Position numbers and translations under genes: made by a program
The notes under the pieces: generated by a model
Seen by the model: only the letters and a program-made list of their open reading frames with translations
Told to the model about the DNA's origin: nothing
Databases searched by the model: none
NCBI RefSeq assembly: GCF_000381885.1
Contig: NZ_KB907210.1
Span: 568,104 to 632,103, forward strand
DNA from: Actinomadura atramentaria DSM 43919
Lineage (GTDB): Bacteria; Actinomycetota; Actinomycetes; Streptosporangiales; Streptosporangiaceae
Reading direction: 5' to 3'
DNA length: 64,000 nucleotides
In this document: positions 51,323-61,407 of the stretch, piece after piece
Layout: the number at the start of each line of letters is the position of its first letter
Numbering within the stretch: the stretch's first letter is position 1

Positions 51323-51898
51323 TCAGAGCTTGACGCCGAAGTCGGTGGCGATTCCGGCGAGACCGGAGGCATACCCCTGCCCGACCGCGCGGAACTTCCA
51401 CTCGCCGCCGTTGCGGTACAGCTCGCCGAAGACCATCGCCGTCTCGGTGGAGGCGTCCTCGCTGAGGTCGTACCGCGCCAGCTCGCTGCGGTCCACGCGG
51501 TTCACGACGCGGATGAACGCGTTGCGGACCTGGCCGAAGTTCTGGCCGCGCGAGTCCGCGTCGTAGATCGACACGGCGAACGCGACGCGCTCGGCGTTGT
51601 CGGGCAGCGCGCCGAAGTTGACGTTGATCTGCTCGTCGTCGCCCTCGCCCGCGCCGGTCGTGTTGTCGCCGGTGTGCTCGACGCCCCCGTCGGGGCTGCG
51701 CAGGTTGTTGAAGAACACGAAGTGCTGGTCGGTGAGGATCTGGCCGGAGGCGTCCAGGACGAGCGCCGAGGCGTCCAGGTCGAAGTCGGTGCCGGTGGTG
51801 GTCCGCAGGTCCCACCCGAGGCCGACCGTGACCGCGTCCAGGTTCGGGGCCTGCTTGGTGAGCGAGACGTTCCCGCCCTTGGTCAGACTGACACCCAC
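51323..51898 (-). CDS. TerD-family stress protein (copy C)
   Basis: 191 aa, GTG 51898 behind GGAGGCGC. It has [13 protein letters not shown] and GDNTTGAGEGDDEQINVNF as calcium sites; the second is slightly altered compared with copy B. It is the first gene of the ter operon. The 227-bp divergent region to 52126 must hold promoters for both directions. Confidence 0.95.
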   Translation of the reverse strand: MGVSLTKGGNVSLTKQAPNLDAVTVGLGWDLRTTTGTDFDLDASALVLDASGQILTDQHFVFFNNLRSPDGGVEHTGDNTTGAGEGDDEQINVNFGALPDNAERVAFAVSIYDADSRGQNFGQVRNAFIRVVNRVDRSELARYDLSEDASTETAMVFGELYRNGGEWKFRAVGQGYASGLAGIATDFGVKL

Positions 51899-52125
51899 TG
51901 CGCCTCCAGAGCACGTGACGTACGGGGACGCCGGGCGGCGTCCCGCTTGTACCGACGTGCCAGCGATGCTATCCGTTCCCATTCCTTCCGAAGGGCCCGC
52001 TCGCCGCGCCCCGGGGACAGTCGGACATGACGGCCCCGGCACCCTTTTTCGACCGTCCGGGACGGTGCGGGGCCCGGCCACCCGAGGCGTTGCGCGAGAC
52101 TGGGGACGGCAGAGAGGAGGCCGCG

Positions 52126-53367
52126 GTGCGGGGCGGAGACGGGCGGCGGGGACGGGTGTCGCCCGCCGAGACGGCGGCGGGCGCGGCGCAGGAGGCGGCG
52201 GGCGCCGCGTTCTACGACATGGACCAGGCCGAGAAGTACCTGCGGGGCCGCCTCACGGTCTTCGCCGACCTCGACGCCGCCGCGGCAGCGCCCGCGCGCC
52301 GCGAGTTCGACGCGCTCGCGGAGGCGGCGACGGCCGCGTCGTCGGCCTACATCTCCGTCGTGGACGCGCACCCGTTCGACGGGCGGCCCCGCTCCCCCGC
52401 CGAGTGGGACGCGGTCGCGCGCGCGTTCCGGGCCGTCACCGACCGGATGACGGCGATCAGCGCGCGGCTGGAGCGGTTCGGCGCGGGCGTCGCGGCGTCG
52501 ATGTCGCGGCTGGAGGCGGCGCTGGACCAGCTCCCGCCGCGCCTCTCGGCGGCGCGGGACGCGGTCGCGGCGGCGGACGCGGCGGTCGCGGCGGCGCGCG
52601 CCGCGAACCTGGACGCCGCCGAGCAGGAGGCGGAGCTGGCGGCCGTCCGCGCCGACCTGGCGCGGCTCGGCGCGGCGGGCCTGGGCGGGCTGGGCCTGAA
52701 CGGCGCGCTCGCGGCGGCGGAGGACGTCGCGCGGCGCGCGTCCGTCGTCCGGGAGGCCGCCGAGGAGCTGCCCAAGGCGGCGGAGAAGACCCGGCACGCG
52801 CTGGCGTCGGTGCGGACGCGGGTGGAGGTCGTCGCGAACCGGTCCGGCCCGGTGCGGGACGCGATGCGGACGCTGCTGCGCTCGTACGCGCAGGCGTGCT
52901 GGCAGGATCTGCGCGGCGCGCCGGAGGCGGTCGAGTCGGGCGTCGAGCGCGCGCGGGAGCGGCTGAACGAGGCCGCGTCGCACGTCGCGCGCGCCGAGTG
53001 GCGGGACGCGCAGCGCGCCCTGACGGCGGCGCGCACCGAGCTGAACGCCGCCGACCGCCGCGCGGCCCAGGTCACCGGCCGCGTCGCGGAACTCGCCGCC
53101 GTGGCCGCCGACCCGAAGGCCGCCGCCGAGAAGGCGCGCTTCGCCGTCCGCGACGCGCAGCGCCTCGCGATGGCGCAGCCGGGCGGCGCGGCCCCCCACC
53201 ACGCCCGCGTCCTGGACGGCCTGGTGGAGCGCCTGGAGCGCGCCCCCGCCGGCCTGACGGGCGCGCACCCGGACTACTGGGCGTACCTCACCGAACTGGA
53301 GTCGGTGAAAACCGCCGCAGGCGACGTCGTCGACCGAATCCGCGCCGAACGCGCGGGCAACAACTAA
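52126..53367 (+). CDS. Long helical (coiled-coil) protein divergent from ter operon
   Basis: 413 aa from GTG 52126 (AGAGGAGGCC upstream). Almost wholly alanine/arginine/glutamate-rich helix, with predicted coiled-coil stretches around residues 60-200 and 250-340 (ALAAAEDVARRASVVREAAEEL, ERLNEAASHVARAEWRDAQRAL). No signal peptide and no catalytic motif are visible. It ends GDVVDRIRAERAGNN. Helical partner proteins next to TerD operons are known in type but not characterised, so a scaffold role in the same stress complex is inferred. Confidence 0.8.
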   Translation: MRGGDGRRGRVSPAETAAGAAQEAAGAAFYDMDQAEKYLRGRLTVFADLDAAAAAPARREFDALAEAATAASSAYISVVDAHPFDGRPRSPAEWDAVARAFRAVTDRMTAISARLERFGAGVAASMSRLEAALDQLPPRLSAARDAVAAADAAVAAARAANLDAAEQEAELAAVRADLARLGAAGLGGLGLNGALAAAEDVARRASVVREAAEELPKAAEKTRHALASVRTRVEVVANRSGPVRDAMRTLLRSYAQACWQDLRGAPEAVESGVERARERLNEAASHVARAEWRDAQRALTAARTELNAADRRAAQVTGRVAELAAVAADPKAAAEKARFAVRDAQRLAMAQPGGAAPHHARVLDGLVERLERAPAGLTGAHPDYWAYLTELESVKTAAGDVVDRIRAERAGNN

Positions 53368-53390
53368 CGGCCGAGTTTCAGAACCACAGG

Positions 53391-53761
53391 CGGTTGCCCG
53401 GCGGGCGCACGGCCGCGAGCCATCGGGGTCTGCACCCGAGCAGAAGACGGAAACCCCAGGGGGTTACCGGCGGGCGCACGGCCGCGAGCCGCCAGGCGAG
53501 CGGCCGGGCGCGCGCAGCGCGGAGGATGCACCGCAGCGAGCGCCAGCGAGCGAGGATGCATGCTCCGCGCCGCGGGGGGCGTGGGGGGTCGCCCCCCCAC
53601 AGGGAACACGCGCACCACAGGGGGTTACCGGCGGGCGCACGGCCGCGAGCCGCCAGGCGAGCGGCCGGGCGAGCGCAGCGCGGAGGATGCACCGCAGCGA
53701 GCGCCAGCGAGTGAGGACGCATGCTCCGCGCTGCGGGGGGTGTGGGGGGTCGCCCCCCCAC
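53391..53761. repeat. 140-bp direct repeat, two full copies plus fragment
   Basis: Copies at 53461-53600 and 53622-53761 are about 95% identical over 140 bp, separated by 21 bp, with a third partial copy (about 30 bp) from 53391. Each copy starts GGGTTACCGGCGGGCGCACG and ends in a GTGGGGGG/CCCCCCAC hairpin. The hairpin may terminate the convergent EfeB and coiled-coil transcripts. No gene is supported in this 396-bp interval; open frames here are repeat-encoded shadows. Confidence 0.88.
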
Positions 53762-53763
53762 AC

Positions 53764-55026
53764 TCAGAACAGCCCCTGCCCCCAGTAGCCGCCCTTGCGG
53801 ACTCCCGGCGGGCACGCGTAGATGCCCGAGCCGACGTGTTGGATGTACTCGTTCATCGCGTCGGTCGCCAGGTTGTTCTGGACGCGGATGAACCCGGTGC
53901 GCGGGTCGCGCTGGTAGGCGAGGAAGAACAGCCCCGCCTCCAGGCGGCCGAGGCCGTCCGTGCCGTCGGTGAAGGAGTAGCCGCGCCGCAGGATGCGCGC
54001 GCCGCCGTTGGAGTCGGGGTGGGCGAGGCGGACGTGCGCGTCCGGCTTGAGGCGCGCGAGGACGACGGGGTCGTGCTCGCGGGCGGCCCCGGCGGGCGCG
54101 CCCTCGGCCTTGTCGCGGCCGATGACGTCCTCCTGCTCGCCGAGCGACGTGCGGTCCCACGGCTCGATGTGCATCCGGATGCGGCGGGCGACGAGGTAGG
54201 AGCCGCCCGCCATCCAGCCCGCGCCGTCCGCGGCCGACGCCCACACGTGCGCGGCGAGGGCCTTGGCGTCGGTCCCGGCGATGTTCTCGGTGCCGTCCTT
54301 GAACCCGAACAGGTTCCGGGGCGTCTGCGCGTCGGGCGTGGTGGAGGACGTCTTGCCGAACCCGAGCTGGGACCAGCGGATCGCGACCGTCCCGAACCCG
54401 ATGCGCGCGAGGTTGCGGATGGCGTGGACGGCGACCTGCGGGTCGTCCGCGCACGCCTGGACGGCGATGTCGCCGCCGCTGCGCGCCGGGTCGAGCGCGT
54501 CGCCGGGAAAGTGCGGCAGGTCCACCAGCGCGGCGGGCCGCGACGAGCGGAGCCCGAACCGGTCCTTGCCGTCCTTCTCGAACAGCCCGGGCCCGAACCC
54601 GATCGTCAGCGTCAGCCGGGACGCGGGCAGGCCGACCGCCTCGCCGGTGTCGTCGGGCGGCGCGACCGACAGCCCGCCCGCCGCGCCGTCCCCGACCGGG
54701 CGGCCCGCCGTCATCGCCTCGGCCGCCGCCGTCCACTCCTTGAGCATCCGGACGAGCCGGGCGCGGTCGCCGGTCGTGACGTCGAACGCCGCGAAGTGCA
54801 GCCGGTCCTGGACGGGCGTCGCGATGCCCGCCTGGTGCGCGCCGTGGAACGGGACCGCCTCCGCCGCCTTCGGCTCGCCCTCGCGGGCGAACGCGGCGCG
54901 GTCCAGGCCGACGCCCGCCGCGGCGCCGGCGACCAGGCCGGTGCCGGACAGGCCGAGCATCGAGCGCCGCGACATCCGCGCGCGGCGGCGCGGGCCGGGC
55001 TCGTCGGAGGCGGTCCCGGCGGTCAC
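53764..55026 (-). CDS. efeB: EfeB, Dyp-type heme peroxidase (deferrochelatase)
   Basis: 420 aa, GTG 55026 overlapping the EfeO TGA. A twin-arginine signal (RRRARMSRRSMLGLSGTGLV) predicts Tat export with folded heme. The Dyp motif GXXDG appears as FGFKDGTENIAGT (about residue 235). Further family blocks are GGDIAVQACADDPQVAVHAIRNL and GYSFTDGTDGLGRLEAGLFFLAYQRD, with the heme His and Arg expected there. In EfeUOB systems EfeB oxidises Fe(II) or extracts iron from heme for uptake. Confidence 0.95.
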   Translation of the reverse strand: MTAGTASDEPGPRRRARMSRRSMLGLSGTGLVAGAAAGVGLDRAAFAREGEPKAAEAVPFHGAHQAGIATPVQDRLHFAAFDVTTGDRARLVRMLKEWTAAAEAMTAGRPVGDGAAGGLSVAPPDDTGEAVGLPASRLTLTIGFGPGLFEKDGKDRFGLRSSRPAALVDLPHFPGDALDPARSGGDIAVQACADDPQVAVHAIRNLARIGFGTVAIRWSQLGFGKTSSTTPDAQTPRNLFGFKDGTENIAGTDAKALAAHVWASAADGAGWMAGGSYLVARRIRMHIEPWDRTSLGEQEDVIGRDKAEGAPAGAAREHDPVVLARLKPDAHVRLAHPDSNGGARILRRGYSFTDGTDGLGRLEAGLFFLAYQRDPRTGFIRVQNNLATDAMNEYIQHVGSGIYACPPGVRKGGYWGQGLF

Positions 55027-56156
55027 TGCGCGACGACCTTCGCGAGCTTGGACAGCGGCTCGCCGAGGGCGTTCACCGCGTCCGACAGCTTCTTGCGGTC
55101 GGCCTCGCCGACCTTGTCGTACGACACGTAGGACCCGTCCTTCTCGTGCTCGGCCAGCAGCGTGTAGACGTTCTTGAACCCGGTGTCCAGGTCGGACGCC
55201 AGCGCGGCGTCGCGCTCCTTCACGATCGGCTCCAGCAGGTCGTAGACCTTCTTGGCGCCGTCGACGTTGGCCTTGAAGTCCACCAGGTCGGTGTGGCTGT
55301 AGGTCTCCTCCTCGCCGGTGACCTTGCCGGTGGCGACCTCGTCCAGCAGGCCCTTCGCGCCCGCCGCCATGTCGTTCACCGGGTCGAGGGTGAGGGTGTT
55401 GAGCCGGGTGCGGACCTCGCCGAGGTCCTTCAGGAGCTGGTCGGCGTACTTCTCCTTGCCCTTGACGGACCCGTCCTTCCACAGGGCCTTCTCCAGCAGG
55501 TGCCAGCCGGACCAGTTCTTGCGCTCTTCAGGCTTGAGGTCGGCCTCGCGGGCGTCCATGCGCGGGTCGAGGTCGCCGAACTTCTCCGCGACGGACTCGA
55601 CGGACTCCCACCCGATCCGGGACGGCGCGTACAGCTCCTTGGCCTTGGCGACGTCGCCCGCCTTCACGGCCGCGACGAACGCCTCCGTGCGCGTGTAGCC
55701 GTCGTTGATCTGCGCGAGGACGTAGGTCTTGTACTCGGCGGCGGCCTTGGCGAGCCGCGGGTCGCCCGCGCCCGCCGCCTGCCCGGTGACGGTCACGGTC
55801 GTGGACGGGCCCTTGCCCGTCTGGCCCGCGCTGCACAGCAGCGTGTACGAGCCCGCGTCGAGCTTGACGACGAACTCGGCCTTGGTGCTCGGGCCGATGT
55901 TCTCGCGCTCCGCGAGGATCGAGCCGTCCGGGCGCAGCACCTCGAACTCGTTGACCTTCGAGCCCTTGTTGCTGATCTCGAAGGTCAGCTTCCCGGCGGT
56001 CAGGTCGGTCTTGGCGACCTCGCAGCTCTTGTCCGTCGCGGTCACCGCGATGGCGTCCGCCTTGGCCCCGCCGTCGTCGTCGCCCCCGCACGCCGTGAGC
56101 AGGGACATCGAGACTGCCGCGACGCCGGTGAGGGCGAGGATCGGGGCTGCGCGCAT
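55023..56156 (-). CDS. efeO: EfeO, lipoprotein iron-binding component
   Basis: 377 aa, ATG 56156. Lipobox LLTACGG in the signal peptide. An N-terminal cupredoxin-like domain (AIAVTATDKSCEVAKTDLTAGKLTFEI ... GSYTLLCSAGQTGKGPST) is followed by an M75 peptidase-like helical domain with the HxxE-type metal motif GWHLLEKALW. This gives the Cup-M75 architecture of EfeO. The iron box 56198-56211 lies 42 bp upstream. The permease EfeU is not adjacent. Confidence 0.95.
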   Translation of the reverse strand: MRAAPILALTGVAAVSMSLLTACGGDDDGGAKADAIAVTATDKSCEVAKTDLTAGKLTFEISNKGSKVNEFEVLRPDGSILAERENIGPSTKAEFVVKLDAGSYTLLCSAGQTGKGPSTTVTVTGQAAGAGDPRLAKAAAEYKTYVLAQINDGYTRTEAFVAAVKAGDVAKAKELYAPSRIGWESVESVAEKFGDLDPRMDAREADLKPEERKNWSGWHLLEKALWKDGSVKGKEKYADQLLKDLGEVRTRLNTLTLDPVNDMAAGAKGLLDEVATGKVTGEEETYSHTDLVDFKANVDGAKKVYDLLEPIVKERDAALASDLDTGFKNVYTLLAEHEKDGSYVSYDKVGEADRKKLSDAVNALGEPLSKLAKVVAQ

Positions 56157-56197
56157 GGGGACTCCAGAACGGACGCGAAGGGGTGAGCCGAGACAAC

Positions 56198-56211
56198 TTA
56201 GCCAAGGCTAA
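56198..56211. promoter_or_regulatory. Iron box upstream of efeO
   Basis: TTAGCCAAGGCTAA is a perfect inverted repeat with a 2-bp centre. On the minus strand the wider sequence GAGGTTAGCCTTGGCTAAG matches the DmdR/IdeR consensus except at the centre. Confidence 0.8.
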
Positions 56212-56280
56212 CCTCAGTGCGTCAAGAACGGGCCGCGGTGACGTCCGCCACCTGCGGTTTCGGGGACGTCCCGCGCGGCC

Positions 56281-56814
56281 TCAGCGCGGCTGGTCGTGCA
56301 GTCCGATCGTGAGGTTGCGGGCGGCCATCGGCGGCCCGCCCGGCTGCGGCTCGCCGTACGGCGACGTCTGCTGGTGCGGGTACGGCGAGTTCTGCCGCTG
56401 CTGCGGGGGCTGCTGCGGCGGTGCCCCGTGCTGGGGCTCGGCCCAGACGGCGGTCCCGTACGCGCAGACCTCGTGGCCGCCACCGGCCAGCGCGACGGTC
56501 TCGAAGCACATGCCGACGACGGCGTTGGCGCCCTTGCGGTGCGCGTCCTCGGCGAGCCGGTCCACGGCGGCGCGGCGCGCCCCCGCCAGCCCGTCCCCCG
56601 CGACCCGGAACGACGCGCTGCTCGGCGCGGCGGGCTGCTGCGTGAGCGAGTTGGGCCCGTGGTTGGCGGGCCCGTGGTTGGCAGGCGCGTTGCCGGCGGG
56701 CGCGTGACCGTGCGCCCCGGACCCGTGATCGGCATGGACGGACGTCCCCAGCACATCGCCGAGCACGTTGCGGATGACGTAGCCGGCGAGCCCGTCGGTC
56801 GTGACGATCAGCAT
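56281..56814 (-). CDS. YbjQ-family protein with Gln/Pro-rich tail
   Basis: 177 aa from ATG 56814. The YbjQ-type fold is seen in MLIVTTDGLAGYVIRNVLGDVLGTSV and RAAVDRLAEDAHRKGANAVVGMCFETVALAGG. It is interrupted by a His/Asn/Gly-rich insert (HGPANHGPN) and followed by a disordered P/Q-rich tail. These are small cytoplasmic pentamer-like proteins sometimes called heavy-metal-binding; a metal role here is unproven, though the His-rich insert is suggestive. Confidence 0.82.
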   Translation of the reverse strand: MLIVTTDGLAGYVIRNVLGDVLGTSVHADHGSGAHGHAPAGNAPANHGPANHGPNSLTQQPAAPSSASFRVAGDGLAGARRAAVDRLAEDAHRKGANAVVGMCFETVALAGGGHEVCAYGTAVWAEPQHGAPPQQPPQQRQNSPYPHQQTSPYGEPQPGGPPMAARNLTIGLHDQPR

Positions 56815-56990
56815 GGCCTCACGGTAATCGACCACTGGGCACAATGCCACGCTCACACCACTATGTACCGTTCTCGGCCAACCCCACCCCGACCTCGAAC
56901 AACACACACGGTGAACCCCGACCCACACCCCGCGAGGCTCACCAGCCGGTCGGTGGCGGCCCGAGGACCGCGGCGCCTGGATTTCCGCTC

Positions 56991-57914
56991 CTACGCGGCC
57001 CGGCGGACCTTCTCGACGGCCTTCGCGACGATGTCGTCGAACCCGTCGTCGGGCTGGAGTTCCCTGCCCGGCGCGGAGACCATCACTTCCACCAAGGCGT
57101 CGCCGACACGCACGAAAGCCTGGCGCGCGTCCGCGGTGGACACGGAGCCGAACCAGCCCGACTGCGAGATCCGCATCCGGACGACGAAGCCGTTCGGCCC
57201 GAGCCCGCCGTCCTCGACCGCCGCCGAGATGTGCATCTTCTCTCCGATGTTCTCTCCATCGAGTTCGCTGGTCGACTCGGGGCAGCGCACGTAGTAATCC
57301 CGGAGGACGGGCAGCATTCTCGCGAGCGCCCCCGGCGGACCGACCATGATGGTCTCGCTGACCTTGAGATTCCGCCCCGGGGAGGCGAAGTCGACCGATG
57401 CCGTGGGAATTTCGTCGTGCGCGGAATCTGATTCGAGAGGCTCACCGCAACCCAACTTGCCCGCGGAGGGCGTCGGCATCGACGCGGGAAGTGTTCCACT
57501 GCTTTTCAGCGAACCCGGCTTGATGGCCAGCCCGCCGGGCAAATCGACACCGTTCAGCAGATACTGTTCCAGTTCCCGCCCGACGCGGACCCGCGGGCCG
57601 CGCTCTCGGATCTCACGCCGCGCTCCCGGCTCGTACCCCTCCGACCCGACGGCATCCAGTCGGCCGCCGGACTTTTGGGAACTGCGCGCCATCGCCAGGG
57701 CGACGACGACCGCGCCGACCACGACTAACGCCGTGGCGACGGCCACGACCATGATCGTCCGTTCACGCGACGTCGAATGCCGCCCCGTCGGCGGCTGCGG
57801 CTGCGGCTGCGGCTGCGGGTCGGGATACAGCTGCCGCGCGCCGACCTCGACATAACCGAAATCGCCGGAACGGTCGAAGGCGTCTGGCGGCGTCTGATCG
57901 TTCGGATCACTCAT
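56991..57914 (-). CDS. Single-pass membrane protein, unknown function
   Basis: 307 aa. A cytoplasmic N-terminus with a (PQ)n run (PDPQPQPQPQPP) leads to one helix (TIMVVAVATALVVVGAVVVALAM, about residues 53-75) and a ~230-residue extracytoplasmic domain with two Cys. The topology resembles sensor-type membrane proteins but no known domain is recognised. The 367 bp to 58281 shows no gene. Confidence 0.75.
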   Translation of the reverse strand: MSDPNDQTPPDAFDRSGDFGYVEVGARQLYPDPQPQPQPQPPTGRHSTSRERTIMVVAVATALVVVGAVVVALAMARSSQKSGGRLDAVGSEGYEPGARREIRERGPRVRVGRELEQYLLNGVDLPGGLAIKPGSLKSSGTLPASMPTPSAGKLGCGEPLESDSAHDEIPTASVDFASPGRNLKVSETIMVGPPGALARMLPVLRDYYVRCPESTSELDGENIGEKMHISAAVEDGGLGPNGFVVRMRISQSGWFGSVSTADARQAFVRVGDALVEVMVSAPGRELQPDDGFDDIVAKAVEKVRRAA

Positions 57915-58281
57915 AGCAAGCGCTCCTGGGGCGATGCCGGGGACTCGTCGTCGGCGATCCTAGACCACTCCGACACCATTGAGCTGACTGGATTGACACA
58001 TTGCATCAAGCCACTCTCAGACGTTCTCCGCCGAAAGGCAGGACCCGTAGTCGCAGGTGCGGACCCGGGACGGCCTTCCGCGCCGGAACGCGTTCGATCC
58101 CCCCAGGTGATCAAGTTACGGAACGCTCGTTCCTCCGACGGTGACGCTGGAGGAACTCAAGCGTCCCCGGCCGTCTGATCCGCTCTGTCCGTGGCGCGGC
58201 GCATCCGGGCCCGCCCATCGCGGTCGGGCTCCGGCGGGCGATTCGCGTCCGCCGGCGAGCGCTTCCCCGGCGGAGACGCGC

Positions 58282-59433
<1,152 letters not shown>

Positions 59434-59491
59434 GAACCCAGTCTGCGCGATGAGCGGCCGAGATCACAGGTCCCGTTTCGGGCCGTCCGCC

Positions 59492-61396
59492 CTATTGCGC
59501 ACCCAGCCCGCGCTCGCGCAACACCCGTCTCTGCTGCTCAAGCGCCACAAGATCACCGAAGAGGCGGTTGTAGTCGTCGGCCTGCTCGACCGGATTCAGC
59601 CGTCCGAGTTTAGCCTTCACGTCGTTGATCTGCCGTGTGAGCTGGCGTTCCTGAATTCGGGCGAGCAATTCGTTGGCGTATCGGTCGTCCGAATCTCGCG
59701 CGTTGTGGACGGGCTCCACGGCGAGCTGCGTGATCAGCCCTCTGACCTGGTCGTTCGGCGCGAGATCGCGGAGCCGGGCCGTCCAGTCCGCGGGGTCGGC
59801 CGCGCCCGCGGAGCCGCCCGCCGCGCCGATCACCTCCCGCACCGCCTGGTGCGGCGGGGCCAGGAACGCCTCCGGCGGCAGCCCGTCGAACACCGGGCCG
59901 AGCAGCGCCGGACGTTGCAGCGCGAGCTTGAGGAGTTCGCGCTCGCGCTGGACCTCCGGGTCGTCCGGGTTGAACGCGGGCCGCTGCGCCGGGACCGGCG
60001 GCTGCTCGGCCGCCTCGCCGCGCCCGCCGCCGTCGCCCCGGCCGCGCGCCGCGCCGCGCGCGTGCTCGCGGGCCGCCAGCTCGCGGACGCGCGCCACCAC
60101 GAACCGCTCGTCCATGATCCCGAGCCAGCGGTCGAGGCTGACCGCGTACATCTGCCGGAGCGCGCGGTCCTTGATGGCCGCGACGATCGGCGCGGCGGCG
60201 TCCAGCGCGGCCAGCCGCCCCTCGGCGGTGTCGAGGTCGTGCTGCTGGATGCGGGTGCGGACGGCGAACTCGAACAGCGGCGTGCGGGAGGCGACCAGGT
60301 CGCGGACGGCCGCGTCGCCGTGCCGGATGCGCAGGTCGCAGGGGTCGAGCCCGTCCGGCTGGACGGCCACGAACGTCTGCGTGACGAACTTGTGCTCGTC
60401 CTTGCTGGCGCGCAGCGCGGCGTTCTGCCCGGCCGAGTCGCCGTCGAAGGTGAACACGACCTCGCCGCGGAACTCGTCCTGGTCCATCAGGAGCCGCCGC
60501 AGGATCTTGATGTGGTCGTCACCGAAGGACGTGCCGCAGGTGGCGACGGCGGTCGGGACGCCCGCCAGGTGGCACGCCATGACGTCGGTGTAGCCCTCGA
60601 CCACGACGGCCTGGCGGCGGCGCGCGATCTCCTTCTTCGCCAGGTCGGCCCCGTACAGCACCGAGCCCTTGTGGAACAGCGGCGATTCGGGGGTGTTGAG
60701 GTACTTCGGCCCTTCGTCGTCGTCGAAGAGCTTGCGCGCGCCGAACCCGATGACGTCGCCGGAAAGGTCGCGGATGGGCCAGATCAGGCGGCCGCGGAAC
60801 CGGTCCATCGGCCCGCGCCGCCCCTCCCGGACGAGCCCGCCGCCGATCATCTCCTGGTCGGTGAAGCCGCGTCCGCGCAGGTGGCGGACCAGCGCCTCCC
60901 ACTCGCGCGGCGCGAACCCGACGCCGAACCGGGCGGCGTCGGCGGGCTCGAAGCCGCGTTCGGCGAGGAACCGGCGGCCGATCTCGCCCTCGGGCGACGC
61001 CAGCCGCTCGGCGTAGAACTCGGCGGCGATCCGGTGCGCCTCGACCAGCCGCGCCCGCTGCCCGGTGTCCTGCCGCTGGGTGTAGCCGCCCTCCTCGTAC
61101 CGGAGCTGGACGCCCGCCTTGGCGGCCAGCCGCTCGACGGCCTCGGCGAACGACAGGTGGTCGATCTCCTGGACGAACTTGATGACGTCGCCGCCCTCGC
61201 CGCAGCCGAAGCAGAAGTACAGGCCCCGGCCGGGCGTCACGTTGAACGACGGGGACTTCTCGTCGTGGAACGGGCAGAGCCCCTTGAGATTGCCGCCGCC
61301 CGCGTTGCGGAGCTGGAGGTGTTCGCCGACGACGTCGGCGATCGGCGCGCGCTCGCGGACGAGCGCGATGTCCTCATTGCGAATCCGGCCTGCCAC
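59492..61396 (-). CDS. dnaG: DNA primase
   Basis: 634 aa, GTG 61396. Zinc-binding CPFHDEKSPSFNVTPGRGLYFCFGCGEGGD is seen at residues ~41-70. The primase core YGADLAKKEIARRRQAVVVEGYTDVMACHLAG, TFDGDSAG and the Toprim acidic residues are intact. The C-terminus carries the DnaB-binding helical domain (LFGDLVALEQQRRVLRERGLG). The gene lies 58 bp before the sigma gene on the same strand, as in the macromolecular-synthesis operon. Confidence 0.97.
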   Translation of the reverse strand: MAGRIRNEDIALVRERAPIADVVGEHLQLRNAGGGNLKGLCPFHDEKSPSFNVTPGRGLYFCFGCGEGGDVIKFVQEIDHLSFAEAVERLAAKAGVQLRYEEGGYTQRQDTGQRARLVEAHRIAAEFYAERLASPEGEIGRRFLAERGFEPADAARFGVGFAPREWEALVRHLRGRGFTDQEMIGGGLVREGRRGPMDRFRGRLIWPIRDLSGDVIGFGARKLFDDDEGPKYLNTPESPLFHKGSVLYGADLAKKEIARRRQAVVVEGYTDVMACHLAGVPTAVATCGTSFGDDHIKILRRLLMDQDEFRGEVVFTFDGDSAGQNAALRASKDEHKFVTQTFVAVQPDGLDPCDLRIRHGDAAVRDLVASRTPLFEFAVRTRIQQHDLDTAEGRLAALDAAAPIVAAIKDRALRQMYAVSLDRWLGIMDERFVVARVRELAAREHARGAARGRGDGGGRGEAAEQPPVPAQRPAFNPDDPEVQRERELLKLALQRPALLGPVFDGLPPEAFLAPPHQAVREVIGAAGGSAGAADPADWTARLRDLAPNDQVRGLITQLAVEPVHNARDSDDRYANELLARIQERQLTRQINDVKAKLGRLNPVEQADDYNRLFGDLVALEQQRRVLRERGLGAQ

Positions 61397-61407
61397 GAGG
61401 ATGGAGT

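Noticed and set aside
53378-54736. Long minus-strand frames through the 140-bp repeats and antisense/alternative frames of efeB.
   Set aside because: They are repeat- and GC-derived shadows; the Dyp peroxidase frame has the motifs and signal peptide.
57915-58281. 367-bp gap before the sigma factor gene examined for small RNAs, riboswitches or a tRNA.
   Set aside because: No cloverleaf, riboswitch-like core or convincing ORF was found; probably promoter and 3' untranslated DNA.
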